This document shows positions 1 to 9,354 of a stretch of 64,000 nt of DNA, piece after piece (position 1 is the stretch's first letter; each line of letters opens with the position of its first letter). This DNA comes from Spirogloea muscicola. Lineage: Eukaryota; Streptophyta; Zygnematophyceae; Spirogloeales; Spirogloeaceae. Under the pieces are notes generated by a model. The model was not told the DNA's origin, did not search any database, and saw only the letters and a list, made by a program, of their open reading frames with translations. The stretch is from positions 306,892 to 370,891 of the forward strand of contig WELB01000132.1 in assembly GCA_009602725.1 (NCBI GenBank). Direction: 5' to 3'. The position numbers and the translations under genes are program-made.

Positions 1-93
1 CAGCCTTCCCAATCCAGACCCTCAGGCATGCAGCACATTCAGGGCCAGACCACCAGAAGAAGAAGGTAGTGGACTCTCTGCAGCCGGCTTGAC

Positions 94-1709
94 CTGAGAA
101 TACTCAGTCTTTGCGTTGAAAGTGGCACTGTTCTCCACAAGCGCCTGCACAATCTCACCGCCCGTTGTGCCCTCCCTGCGCTGCTGGTGCGTGCATCAAT
201 CAGTCTCCGTGCCTGAAGCCAGGCGTCCAAATTGGCTAGACAATGAGGCTTCCAGCAAGACACAACCCGCCAGTGTCTATCCAAAGAGAATGGACAAAGA
301 GAATGCAAAGCCTGCCGATAGCAGCAGAGACACGTGCACCGAGAGCCAGGCTTGTATATTATGTGAGAGCTCTGGAAACTTGCAGCCAAGCACATCCCAA
401 AGTGCAGGCTGTGGCGTGCTTCACCTCCGCATGCGCAAGATGTCATCCTCTGTCAGCGCCTGAGCCGTGTTGGTGTCAGAAAGGGATCGGTTGTCCTTGT
501 CCTGCATATCGGCATTGGCTGCGGCACTGACGCCTGCGCCCTTTGGGGCCTCGTTGCTGCCGCTGCTCCCTGAGAGCAGATTTGCACGACGCGTGCAGAC
601 GACCCTCAGCACGTTGGGCACTCAGAACAGCTCTAAGTCAGTGCGAATGGCAGGAGGAGATCTACTTAGCGACTCAGAGTGAGCGTCTGGCATTTAGTAC
701 GTGAACAGTCTGCGGAATGCAAGGTTAAGAGCTATGATGGAGATGTCATGCAAGCAGCCTTGTAGCCCTAAACCCCTAAACCCTACAATCCTAAACCCTA
801 CAACCAAGACCCTAAACCCTATCGAAGTGACCACGGAACATGGCGCGAGGCACAATCGCCGCAGCATCCAGCCACAACTCGCCCAAGTCACTCAGCTCAA
901 GCCCTGGACCGCCCTGGCCCCCAACATGAGCCCTCCTGGGGCACAACTCATGTCCTATTTGGGAGCTGCAGTAATGGACACCCCTTTCCTAAGAGCTAAG
1001 GCCCAGCGGTGGCAGCCTCAAGAACATGGGAAAGCCGACTACTTGCTTCCAACTGGTGGTCTCCAGCAATCCGGCTGCAATCCATGTCATGCAAGCCCGC
1101 TTTGCCTCCAGCCGGCATGGCCTGCCGGGTCTCGTATCGCAAGGACAGGAAAGGTGACGCACCGTCGAGCTTCACCAAATGAGCTCTGCCGTCGCGGTTG
1201 CTGTCGGCGGTGCACAGCTCAAAGGTGGCGCCGAAGGGGCACCCGACGAGCTCCACGAGGTCGCACGACGCCTTGCCCACCCTTAGCTTCCTGCAGCCGC
1301 CGGCGCTCATCCATCAGAATGAGACTCAGCTAACGAGGGCTCACACCGTCTCAGAGGTTGGCAATCTGGCCATTGAGTAAGTAGGAATCTGTTTGATGTC
1401 AAGAATAGGGTTTAGCATGGGGATGCGGGATACACGCCGGGACTTGCGGCGGGATGTGCGGCGCGGGTGGCGGGGGCCAGACCCGCCGCGCCGGACGGTG
1501 ACGAAGGACTGCCGCTCCCCGTTGACGTCGACGAGCACGGTGGAGCCCTCGGTGATGAGCGCTCCCGGCGCCGCTGCCGCCACCGCCGCCGCCTGCGGCG
1601 CTGCCTCTGCCGCCGGCAGCTCCTCCGACGGCGGCGTCGGCGGCGGCGGCGGCGGAGTCTCCGTCGCGGAAGCCGCCGCAGCGCCCGCCGCACTCGGCGG
1701 GGCCGCCAT
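94..1709 (-). CDS. TRM6: TRM6-like non-catalytic subunit of tRNA (adenine58-N1) methyltransferase, 3' end beyond the window
   Basis: TRM6 (Gcd10) pairs with the catalytic subunit TRM61 to make m1A58 in tRNAs, including initiator tRNA, in the nucleus. Four exons can be joined on the minus strand: 1709-1483, 1290-1163, 569-425 and 175-94. All have GT..AG introns and matching phases, giving 194 codons before the frame leaves by another donor. The N-terminus is Ala/Pro-rich, then comes the family's first beta barrel (GSTVLVDVNGERQSFVTV, then KLRVGKASCDLVELVGCPFG). The diagnostic block is DNRSLSDTNTAQALTEDDI, continued by EIVQALVENSATFNAKTEYS, which closely follows TRM6 proteins of plants and animals. 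The start is the ATG at 1709, the only clear Met ahead of the conserved part. The methyltransferase-fold half is missing because the window ends. It is divergent from the kinase-like gene on its right. Family assignment is firm; the exon 2 donor at 1162 was chosen because only it keeps phase. Confidence 0.85.
764..823. repeat. Degenerate plant-type telomere repeats inside a TRM6 intron
   Basis: Several CCCTAAA/CCCTACAA units, imperfect, lie inside the intron between the second and third TRM6 exons. The motif is the complement of the TTTAGGG telomere repeat of most green-lineage genomes. A similar array lies in the first intron of the recycling-factor gene. Confidence 0.75.
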
Positions 1710-2250
1710 GGCGGCGGACGCGCGCTCGAGACCTGAAGTTTGCCCTAACCCTAGCCTCGGACCGCACCCGGCAAACGGCGGACCGACGGCGACGGGACGC
1801 TGACGACTCAGTTCGTCGCTACGTTTCCTGGGAAGTCCAAACGCCGGACAACGAGCCGGGCGGGGAAGTCGATGGGGCCGCAGGGCCGGGGAGGTGGGTG
1901 GCGCCGCCTCCAGATCTGGCGGCTCCTGCTCCCAATCTGGCGGGGAGTGGTACGCGGCCCGCCTCGCTTTCACAGTCGAGCATCCTGTTCAGCCAATGTG
2001 CACCGCACGGCGAGCTGAATGCGCCGTAGCCAAGTCTGTGGGCGGCGGCACCGGGCTCGCCAGACTTGGCGGGGGCAGGGGGCCTGGCCGAGCTGCAGGC
2101 GGCAGCTGGCGCCTCCCCCCCGTCCTCCCTCGCTTGCCCGGCCGGCACACACCGCCGCCCCTCCTCTCCGTCCCTGGCCCCTTGCCTTATTCCCTCCCCC
2201 CCCTCCCCTCTCCCTCCCTCTCTCTCTCTCTCTCCCTCCCTCCCTCCCTN

Positions 2251-2282
<32 letters not shown>

Positions 2283-2733
2283 CGCAGACGCCCTCTCACA
2301 CCCTGGGCCCAGGCGGGAGCACCCCGAGCACCCTCTCGAGCCCGCAGCAATGCCTGGAGCTTGGCTGCAATGCAGGTGGGGAGTCATTGATATCAGGCAG
2401 TCACTGCCCAGTCTGCCGTAGGGTGCTAAGTGCCCCTCTTGCTTTCCTCTCGCGCGTGTTTTGACAGTCTAGCCAGCCCACTGCCGCAATGTGGCGGCTG
2501 CATACGAGGTCCGCCTCTGCCCCGCTCTTAACCACGTTCCACACTAAACCTGCAACTTTCTGCTCTGCTAGTCTTACAAAGAGGTCCTGGCACCCTCTTG
2601 TCACCTGCTCCATGCACAGGTCAGCCACAGCCGTTGCCGGAGGCACTCTTAGGTGAAGGTCGTGCCAGTGGACCGCTGAACTTTGTCACTTTGGTGGAGT
2701 CTGGCTGGATCTAGAGCTGGAGCATCTGCAGCC
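1710..2733. promoter_or_regulatory. Divergent intergenic region, GC-rich, with CT microsatellite
   Basis: This stretch separates the start of TRM6 (minus) from the first ATG of the kinase-like gene (plus), so it should hold both promoters. It is GC-rich to about 2210, then has a CT tract at 2214-2280 interrupted by one N at 2250, which marks an assembly join. No ORF here resembles a known protein. A non-coding 5' exon of the kinase-like gene could lie in 2300-2720. Confidence 0.5.
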
Positions 2734-5601
2734 ATGAGGATCATGAGGCCAGATCGCGAGGTCGCAGCTGCAACGTTCTGCATGAGCAAGCATGGGGAGC
2801 CGCAGCATGACTATGAGCTGCAGCAGAATGTATCACCGAACTCGGCCTTGTCCCAAGTGGGCCTGGCAAGAGACAGTCTAAAGCCCCACCCCAAGTACGC
2901 CATTATCCCCTGGACGAATACAGAGCGTGCCTTGAAAAAGGCTGGAGCAATGGGCATTCTCTGCACCTTCAGGGACCTCGAGACCAAGGAGAGAGTCGTT
3001 ATAAGGATGATGTGCGACGCCTTTGGCAACATTGTTGCTGCCCGCCGACTGCTTAGGTACTAAAGTATCACACTTTGGCATGTATGACTTGCTTGTAGAA
3101 CCAGCGTATTGCACAGCATATATGGTGTCATTGCTACTGCCTGCTATACATGTCGTCATTACTGTTTACTGATCTCTGACTACTGCAAGTCGCGACCAGA
3201 GGCCTCAATGTTTTGCTAAGACTTGTTGATCAAGATTATAGTTGTCATATCGTCCTCTCAGGGAGGTCACCATATTGTACCAGGCGCAGCATGAAAACAT
3301 CCTCGCCTTGAGGTGAAACACGACAGTCTTCCTGCCAGGACTTCATGACTGAAGATTATGTAAATTATAAATTTCAAAGCTCTTGAGCGAGAGCGAGTCA
3401 GTACATTCTTGAGCAGTAACGAGTCCGTGCATAGCTGATTGTTTAGTCAAGCTATTCTTCAGTGCTAGTAGTCTGGTCACATGCGAGTGTATGAAGGTCA
3501 GAACGCAACACATGCTGGAGAATGTGCTGAAGTGCCGTAAACAGTAAGCTGCTCAATCAAGTTACAGAAATGCTGACTTCCTGACGCTGCACATCTATTA
3601 ACCTCATTTCTAGGGACATTGTGATCAAGAGCAAACATCTGGAGCAAGTCAACGATGTATACTTGGTCTACGAGATGATGGACACCAGCCTCCACGACCT
3701 GCTAAGGATCCGGAGGCTTGAGGATGACTACTGCAGGTTCTTCTGCTACCAGCTCATGAGAGGGCTCAAGTATCTGCACTCTGCAGGTGTTGCCCACAGG
3801 AATCTGAAGCCGAGCACCCTGCTTGTCAATCTTGAGACTCTCGAGCTCCGCATCTCCGGCTTCTTTCTTGCTCAGTCAGTGCACAGCGCTGGAATGCGCA
3901 CAGGTCAGGTCTCCCTCATTGAATTTTAATGCATGTATCATGGCGAGGGCACACACTGATTCAGTGACAGTGCAGGCAATCACAGTCTGAATGGATGAGG
4001 GCTTGCGCAGCGATAGACATATCATGCTGGCCTCTCTCATCTAGTACGTGAGCTGCTGTCCCTGCACATGAGATATCATCTCATGTGCAGACGAATGGCA
4101 GGGCAGCCAACCATTAACTGACCGGCAATGAATGTGTGTATTGTGCTTGCAGAGTATGTTGCTGCAAAGTGCTATGACGCTCCAGAATTGCTACTTAGCT
4201 GCGGCCACTGTACCACAGCCGTGGATATGTGGTCTGCTGGATGCATCTTCCTTGAGATGCAAAGTGGGCAGCACATTTTCCCCAAAGCAAACAGTAACCT
4301 CCACCCTTTACACCAGGTGAGTCATGTATAATGGCCTCAGTAAGTCCGCCTACATAGGGGCAGCTGAGCAAATTCCACCCGCTTTAGTTCCAAACATGCA
4401 ATGTGTCTCCAAGTGGTTACGTTAGTAGCCTCGCCAGCACTGGAAGGAGCCACTGCCTATGGTCAATGTTGATGCATGAGATAACTATCATTATCACGTG
4501 ACCGTCAGAGCTGGCCAATCATGCAATATGAATAGTTTGCAGATTTCAGCTATTGCCAAGGTGATTGGATCCCCACAACATGGATCCGACCTCAATTTTC
4601 TGCAAGACTTTGAAGTGCAACATGATGTTCACAATTTTATAGGCGGCCATCCCAGATTGACACTTGCTTGTCAGTTTTCTGGCCTGTCCGACTTAGGTAA
4701 GAGGCTGCTCTGTGACGTCATGAATGCAGTGCCACCAGTGCAACTGTGAGCGTCAGATTCATGCATTAAGATGTGGGTGGCCTTTCGGTATTCGTGAGGC
4801 AGTGTATTCGTCATCTGCTGCTACGCAAGACTGTAGTGCCATCCCAGCTCATGGGCTGCAACAGTAAATTACAGGTCGAGTCAAACTGACTCGACCTGAA
4901 GATATCACATGGCTAGATGTCAGGACCACAACTCACAGAAATTGCGTCAGAACGTAGAATAAGTGACTGGCAAGGAGAAGCTCCCCTTCACCTAGCTGGC
5001 CGGCTCTCCACGTTGAGCCACGCCAAGCTAAGAGCACTTAAATTGCACAATACTGCAGCGGCTGACTTTGCGGAGAGGCTTCTCGATATCAACCCTTCAA
5101 AGAGGATGACTGCAGTGCAGGTGCACTTCGTATCTCTTTACTTCAGCCCAGCATCGCATATCCCGCCTGGTAGGAGCCGTGTATTCGATGGCATATTGAA
5201 TTTGCTTATCATGCTGCAGAGCCGCTTTGCTCGCAATTTAATCTGGTGGCCCAACATCTTCAGTGCATGGTAATTGCAAATGCAAGGACTTCATTGGTGT
5301 CTTGCAAAGCTGCAATTATACTTGCTGTCCGAGTATGGTCAGTCAAATGTCTAGCTCAATGGTAAGTCGATCGTTCGAAAGAAGGATCGCTTCTTTCGTA
5401 TCATGCACTCATTCATCTGATATTGGCCTGTCTTCTTGTCAGGCCCTGAGTCACCCATACCTGGCCAATCTCCGGGATCCCAGTGATGAACCTAATTGCT
5501 ACACGGAGCTCGCAATAGGGTTAAGAGATGAAGGCCTATCAATGGCTCAGATCAAGACTCAAGTGTTTCAAGTGGCATCCAAATATCGGTGCAAGAGCTA
5601 G
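2734..5601 (+). CDS. MAP-kinase-derived pseudokinase with intact TEY motif
   Basis: Seven exons join in phase: 2734-3056, 3262-3312, 3614-3903, 4153-4316, 4543-4696, 5059-5120 and 5443-5601, giving 400 aa. The order of motifs is that of a plant MAPK across the whole fold: beta strands 1-3 (KKAGAMGILCTFRDLETKER), helix C, YLHSAGVAHRNLKPSTLL, YDAPELLLSC, VDMWSAGCIFLEM, INPSKRMTAVQ, SHPYLANLRD and a C-terminal helix. Key catalytic residues are replaced. The VAIK lysine is Arg (VVIR), HRD is HRN, the following KPSN is KPST, and DFG is GFF. The MAPKK phosphorylation motif survives: the exon 3/exon 4 junction codon (G|AG) gives T-E-Y before VAAKCYDAPE. I infer a scaffold or decoy in MAPK signalling rather than an enzyme. 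The start is the first in-frame ATG; another upstream exon is possible. Several perfect hairpins sit in its introns and just past its stop. Confidence 0.85.
4062..4090. repeat. Perfect 13-bp inverted repeat in a pseudokinase intron
   Basis: The arms are CTGCACATGAGAT and ATCTCATGTGCAG with a 3-base loop, inside the intron after exon 3. Confidence 0.8.
4872..4898. repeat. Perfect 12-bp inverted repeat in a pseudokinase intron
   Basis: The arms are CAGGTCGAGTCA and TGACTCGACCTG with loop AAC, inside the intron after exon 5. Confidence 0.8.
5376..5398. repeat. Perfect 9-bp inverted repeat in the last pseudokinase intron
   Basis: The arms are CGAAAGAAG and CTTCTTTCG with a 5-base loop. Confidence 0.65.
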
Positions 5602-5659
5602 GTGACTTGCGATGTCACAGTATCTGCCGTGACTACTGAAAGTTGCCCGGAAGACCGAT

Positions 5660-5699
5660 GTGCTGTTGCCCATCCCAACGCTGGAATGGGCAACAGCAC
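5660..5699. repeat. Perfect 14-bp inverted repeat just past the pseudokinase stop
   Basis: The arms are GTGCTGTTGCCCAT and ATGGGCAACAGCAC with a 12-base loop, 58 bp after the TAG stop. It therefore probably lies in the 3' UTR and would fold as a stable RNA stem-loop. Confidence 0.8.
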
Positions 5700-5701
5700 T
5701 T

Positions 5702-8163
5702 CGGCTTTATCCATCTACAGCAACTGCTGGTCGAAGCGCCTCTTCTCTTTCAGAATATTCACATTCTTGCAGAGAAGCTACGCTTCAGGCTGATCAGCTT
5801 TTGCTTAAACTGTCTCTAGTTTCTTCGTAGTTGATGACCCAAAGACATTTAGCTGTGCCTTCTGCCTTCACAGCATGTGCAAAGTGAGGCACCTGCAAGC
5901 TACAGAACGGCAAGAAGTATGTTCTAGCTTACTAGCTCCTTACATACCCGACAATGCACGAATAGTGCATATTCCTGTGAGTATAAGTACGTGCCATCTT
6001 GACCTAGCATGTGTGGGTCACCAAAATGCACGGAAGAAGCGCCAATCAACCATTCATTATTCCAAGCTAAAAACTTACAGCAAGTAGATCCAGATTACGA
6101 GTGGCCGAATCACTTAAGCTTGCTCGTGTCTGCAAGTATACCATAAGTGACAAACGTAATGCTTTTGTAAGCATTACGTTGATCAAGTCATGTGCTGGAG
6201 GCAAAATTGTGAGCTACTCGCAGGAGAAGGCCTCCTGGCACACGCCTCGAGAGAGGTGAGAGTAAGCCAGAGAGAACGACTGGATCGCAGTTGGCTCAGG
6301 CAGACAGTCACTACTGAAGCCTCGAGCACCTGGCTCCAGGCTTTGAGGTTGTGAAGAAGCGGCCCTACAGTAACATGTTGGGACATCTGAACGTCGGGCC
6401 GTAGTAGTGATGGTTGGGGGCATTGGAAGGAAAGTTCGTGTATTTGAGAGAAACGAAGGCCAAATGGCCAAGTACAAAGGCAAGCACTAAAGACCTACAT
6501 AACCTACAGCACATTGACCCGCTCAGTAACCACGGGTCAAAACAATAAGGTGGCTAATCGATGCCTGAATTCTAGATGGCAGATACGAAGCCCTTTCGCC
6601 ACCAACTGGAGCTCGCCCAGCTTTCTGGTGCAAAGCATTAGCCTGAGCACGCTGCAAACAGGAACTCGTCATGGCAAGAACGACAAATATGCAGCTGGCA
6701 AGCCCATCTCAGCCAAGCATTGGAAGGGCTCCTCAGAGTCCTGCCTCAGCGCAACACTAAGAAGAGCATCATCAGAGAAGACTGTGAGGGCGAGGACGAG
6801 GACGAGGACGACGTCGAGGACGAGGATGAAGTAGAAGATGACAGCATACGCGACGCTGAGAAAAGGATGAGGCAGTGGCATAGGTGGGCATATTGTTGTG
6901 TTCATCACCTGCTGCCAGGCATCTTCGTGCTGTGGCATATGCGAGATTGTCTTCGTCGATGACATTCCTCAAAGATGGCGTCACCTATAAAAGTGAGGCT
7001 GGCTACTGGGGGCTTGTGGAAGAGATCGTTGGCAAAGCTGTCAAACGGCCATCATCAATTGCCCTCTCCTGAGGCTGTGTCGCGGCTAGAATTGCCTGCT
7101 GGCAGCGGACAGCATCTAGCTGGGGTGGCGGCTACCATATCCATGGCAAAAGCTTGTCACAATGCTCGCCTGCAGCGTCCTACGGCCGTATTATTAGTAG
7201 TTGCCAGTGGTCGAAATAGTGGCGAAGGTGGCGCCCGGCGACGGCGGCTGCCAAAACTCTGTCCTCTAAATCTTATGCAACCTGAAAGCCACTTCTGAAC
7301 TGAAACAGCGGGCGCACTCAGTCGGCAGGCCGCGCCAGGGGGCGTGGCGCTCAGCACTTTGGCAGTATGCCACCGGCTAGGTCGGATGGCACATGGTAAA
7401 TATACAAAAGAGCGTGGTTTGTGTGAGGAGCTAGTAAGCTAGAAGCTCGTTGCACTACAGTAGTTCGATTGTAGGCGCCTCTTGCGAAGGCGAATCTTTC
7501 GCCGAAAGCCTGGAGTGGAAAATACATATTCAGCGAATCCAATTTCGATCTAGTCGGCCTGAAGCGAGGTTCTCTGCATCATATGAGCATTCAGAAGGAG
7601 AAGAGGCGCTGCATCAGCGGTTTATGTCCCGGTCCACGTCCGTGTATTGCAAAGAGCTTCTAGCTGACTAGGTCCTCACACAGACCACGCTCATATGTAA
7701 TTTTAACATGTGTACTAGCTTGCATTGCATCTGCATAACTGCACCATGTGAGTGCCAAAATCTCCTTCATATTCATGTGCATGCCTATTGCATCACAGCA
7801 AGCAGACACCGAAAGGATGATGCCAAGTGTCCCGCTTGCTTGTTTGCTTGCTATTGTTCGCGAATATGCTACAAGGTAACAACTGGTTATTGTTGGTGGA
7901 AGCTTGATCATGGAGTTGCTGGAGGCGAGGTGTTAGCTTGCTCCTTGACAAAGTCCGATCAGCAGGAGGCCCGAGAGAGAGGTGAGAGTAGGTCAGAGAG
8001 AAAGACGCTTCCATGAGAAAGCGGTGGCTGGGAGAGGCTCAGCCCAGAAGAAAGAACGGACAAAGAGAGGACAAGTGGACCAGATGTCAACCCAACCTGA
8101 CAGCAAATCATGTCTGAGGAGGACATGTCAGCCCTCCTCCTACCTAAAGCGAACTGCTCGTTA
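5702..8163. other. Intergenic, no supported gene; hairpin, dispersed repeats and acidic triplet tract
   Basis: I find no ORF with recognisable protein features. A perfect 12-bp inverted repeat (AACGTAATGCTT / AAGCATTACGTT, loop TTGT) is at 6153-6180. A dispersed repeat at 6431-6545 recurs inverted at 30649-30765. A (GAGGAC)-like tract near 6785-6845 could encode an acidic stretch but has no surrounding gene evidence. At 7965-8060 there is a partial copy of the dispersed repeat family seen in the later blocks. Confidence 0.5.
6431..6545 (+). repeat. Dispersed repeat copy (partner at 30649-30765, opposite orientation)
   Basis: Shared landmarks in order are a GTTCGTGTATTTGAGA-like block, CCAAATGGCCAAGTACAAAGG, AGACCTACATAACCTACAG, and a hairpin TTGACCCG...CGGGTCAA at 6514-6540. 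The second copy carries all of them as the reverse complement. No ORF is conserved. It may be a short non-autonomous transposon. Confidence 0.7.
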
Positions 8164-9215
8164 CTAACTACAAAGAGCGGCATTGTTAAGGATGAGGGCT
8201 TCGATCTCATCAAGTTGTTTGAAGTCGATAAGGTCGAAGTTAGCGCACAGCGGACTGTTGGGTGACCCCCACCCGCCACAATGTGACGGTTGGAGAAAGT
8301 CGAAGACGGCGAGGTCAATGCCGTTTTCGCCATATGAGAGTGAAGGGCATGCCTCCTGGCCGCCTGCGAGGGCCGCCACTGCCGGCACCGCCACGTCAAC
8401 GGTGTCCGAGTTGACTGGAATGGGGAGGGCGCCCTGCCCGGCTGGGAGGGCCGCAGTCAGCTTGCTAGCATCCTTGCCGCAGTATGACGGCTCGAGAACC
8501 GCCTCCTGCCCGGATTGGAGAGACGCCGCTGCCGGCATCACCATAGCAGCGGCAGCGGCGGCCTGGGGTCCGATCAACTCCACAAGGCGCTGCAGCAGCG
8601 TCAGGTTCTCGGCCGTGAGCCCGGCGAGGCGACGCTCGGCGACCGCTACGGCGTTCATGATGCCAGAATAGGGCTCCACCTTCAGGAGCCTCGCCTCATC
8701 GAGAAGGCTGCAGGTTGCGATGCGCGTGTCACATCAGAGGCAGAGTTTCCGCCTACAGTCAGCGGCAGCAGAGGCCGACAATCGGGACGCAGCATATGCA
8801 GCTTGCTGCAGTGGCGGCCGGTCTCAGACCTGTCGACCATTTGGAGTTTGTCATTGTGGGAGTCGCCGAGCGCAAGCATCTTGGTCAGCTGCTTCGCCCC
8901 GAATGCCTTGTGAATGTCCACGAACACGGCTTCGCCGTCGTTGTTGTGCTCCACCGGGAACAGGCTCGCGAGCGAGCAGCCAGCCGTCTCAGCGCCAGTG
9001 GCCGGATGCACGGTGTTGCACGACTTCTTGAAATGGCGGCAGCGGCCGCAGCTGCGCCCCTTGGCCAGGGCCCGCGGCGGCGAACGGCTGCGCTTGCGCT
9101 TGCCCTTGCCCGCCGGCGGGCTCGGCCGCAGGGCGCCGCCGCAAGCCCCAAACTGGCGGCCCGCGAGCGGAGCAGCGGCGGGCGTGGGAGGGAGGCCCAG
9201 CCTGGACCGGCCCAT
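8164..9215 (-). CDS. LOB-domain (LBD/ASL) transcription factor with expanded zinc block
   Basis: Two exons, 9215-8830 and 8707-8164, join in phase to give 309 aa. The N-terminus has a basic nuclear-signal-like stretch (GKGKRKRSRSPP). Next comes a cysteine block SCGRCRHFKKSC, then the GAS block FVDIHKAFGAKQLTKML, which matches the LOB-domain FANVHKVFGAS...KML motif. The splice then gives DSLLDEARLLKVEPYSG, matching the family's YEA.AR..DPVYG segment, followed by a leucine-rich coiled coil (LAGLTAENLTLLQRLVELI). LBD proteins are plant-specific DNA-binding regulators of organ boundaries and lateral organs. The cysteine block is odd: if the Cys in ETAGC is the fourth ligand, spacing is CX2CX6CX13C instead of CX3C, a ten-residue insertion. 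The start is the ATG at 9215; an earlier start in the GC-rich stretch beside the gap cannot be ruled out. Confidence 0.75.
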
Positions 9216-9295
9216 GGCGGCGCGGGCTGCGGGAGGAGCGGCTCCCACGACCGCCAGCCGCGTGCCGAGCTTGCGGCGCTCGCAGCAGTGCGGCG

Positions 9296-9354
9296 NNNNN
9301 NNNNNNNNNNNNNNNNNNNNNNNNNNNNNNNNNNNNNNNNNNNGGGGGGGGGGG
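9296..9354. other. Assembly gap (N) flanked by a poly-G run
   Basis: N runs from 9296 to 9343 and is followed at once by about a dozen G. The gap lies in the likely 5' region of the LBD gene. The poly-G edge looks like a sequencing or gap-filling artefact. Confidence 0.9.

Noticed and set aside
1393-1803. Gly/Ala-rich ORFs opposite the first TRM6 exon.
   Set aside because: They are antisense shadows of the Ala/Pro-rich TRM6 N-terminus, with no features of their own.
8164-8679. Treating 8164-8679 as an independent intronless gene.
   Set aside because: Its apparent start is GTG, and the upstream splice acceptor at 8708 joins it in phase to the LOB domain.
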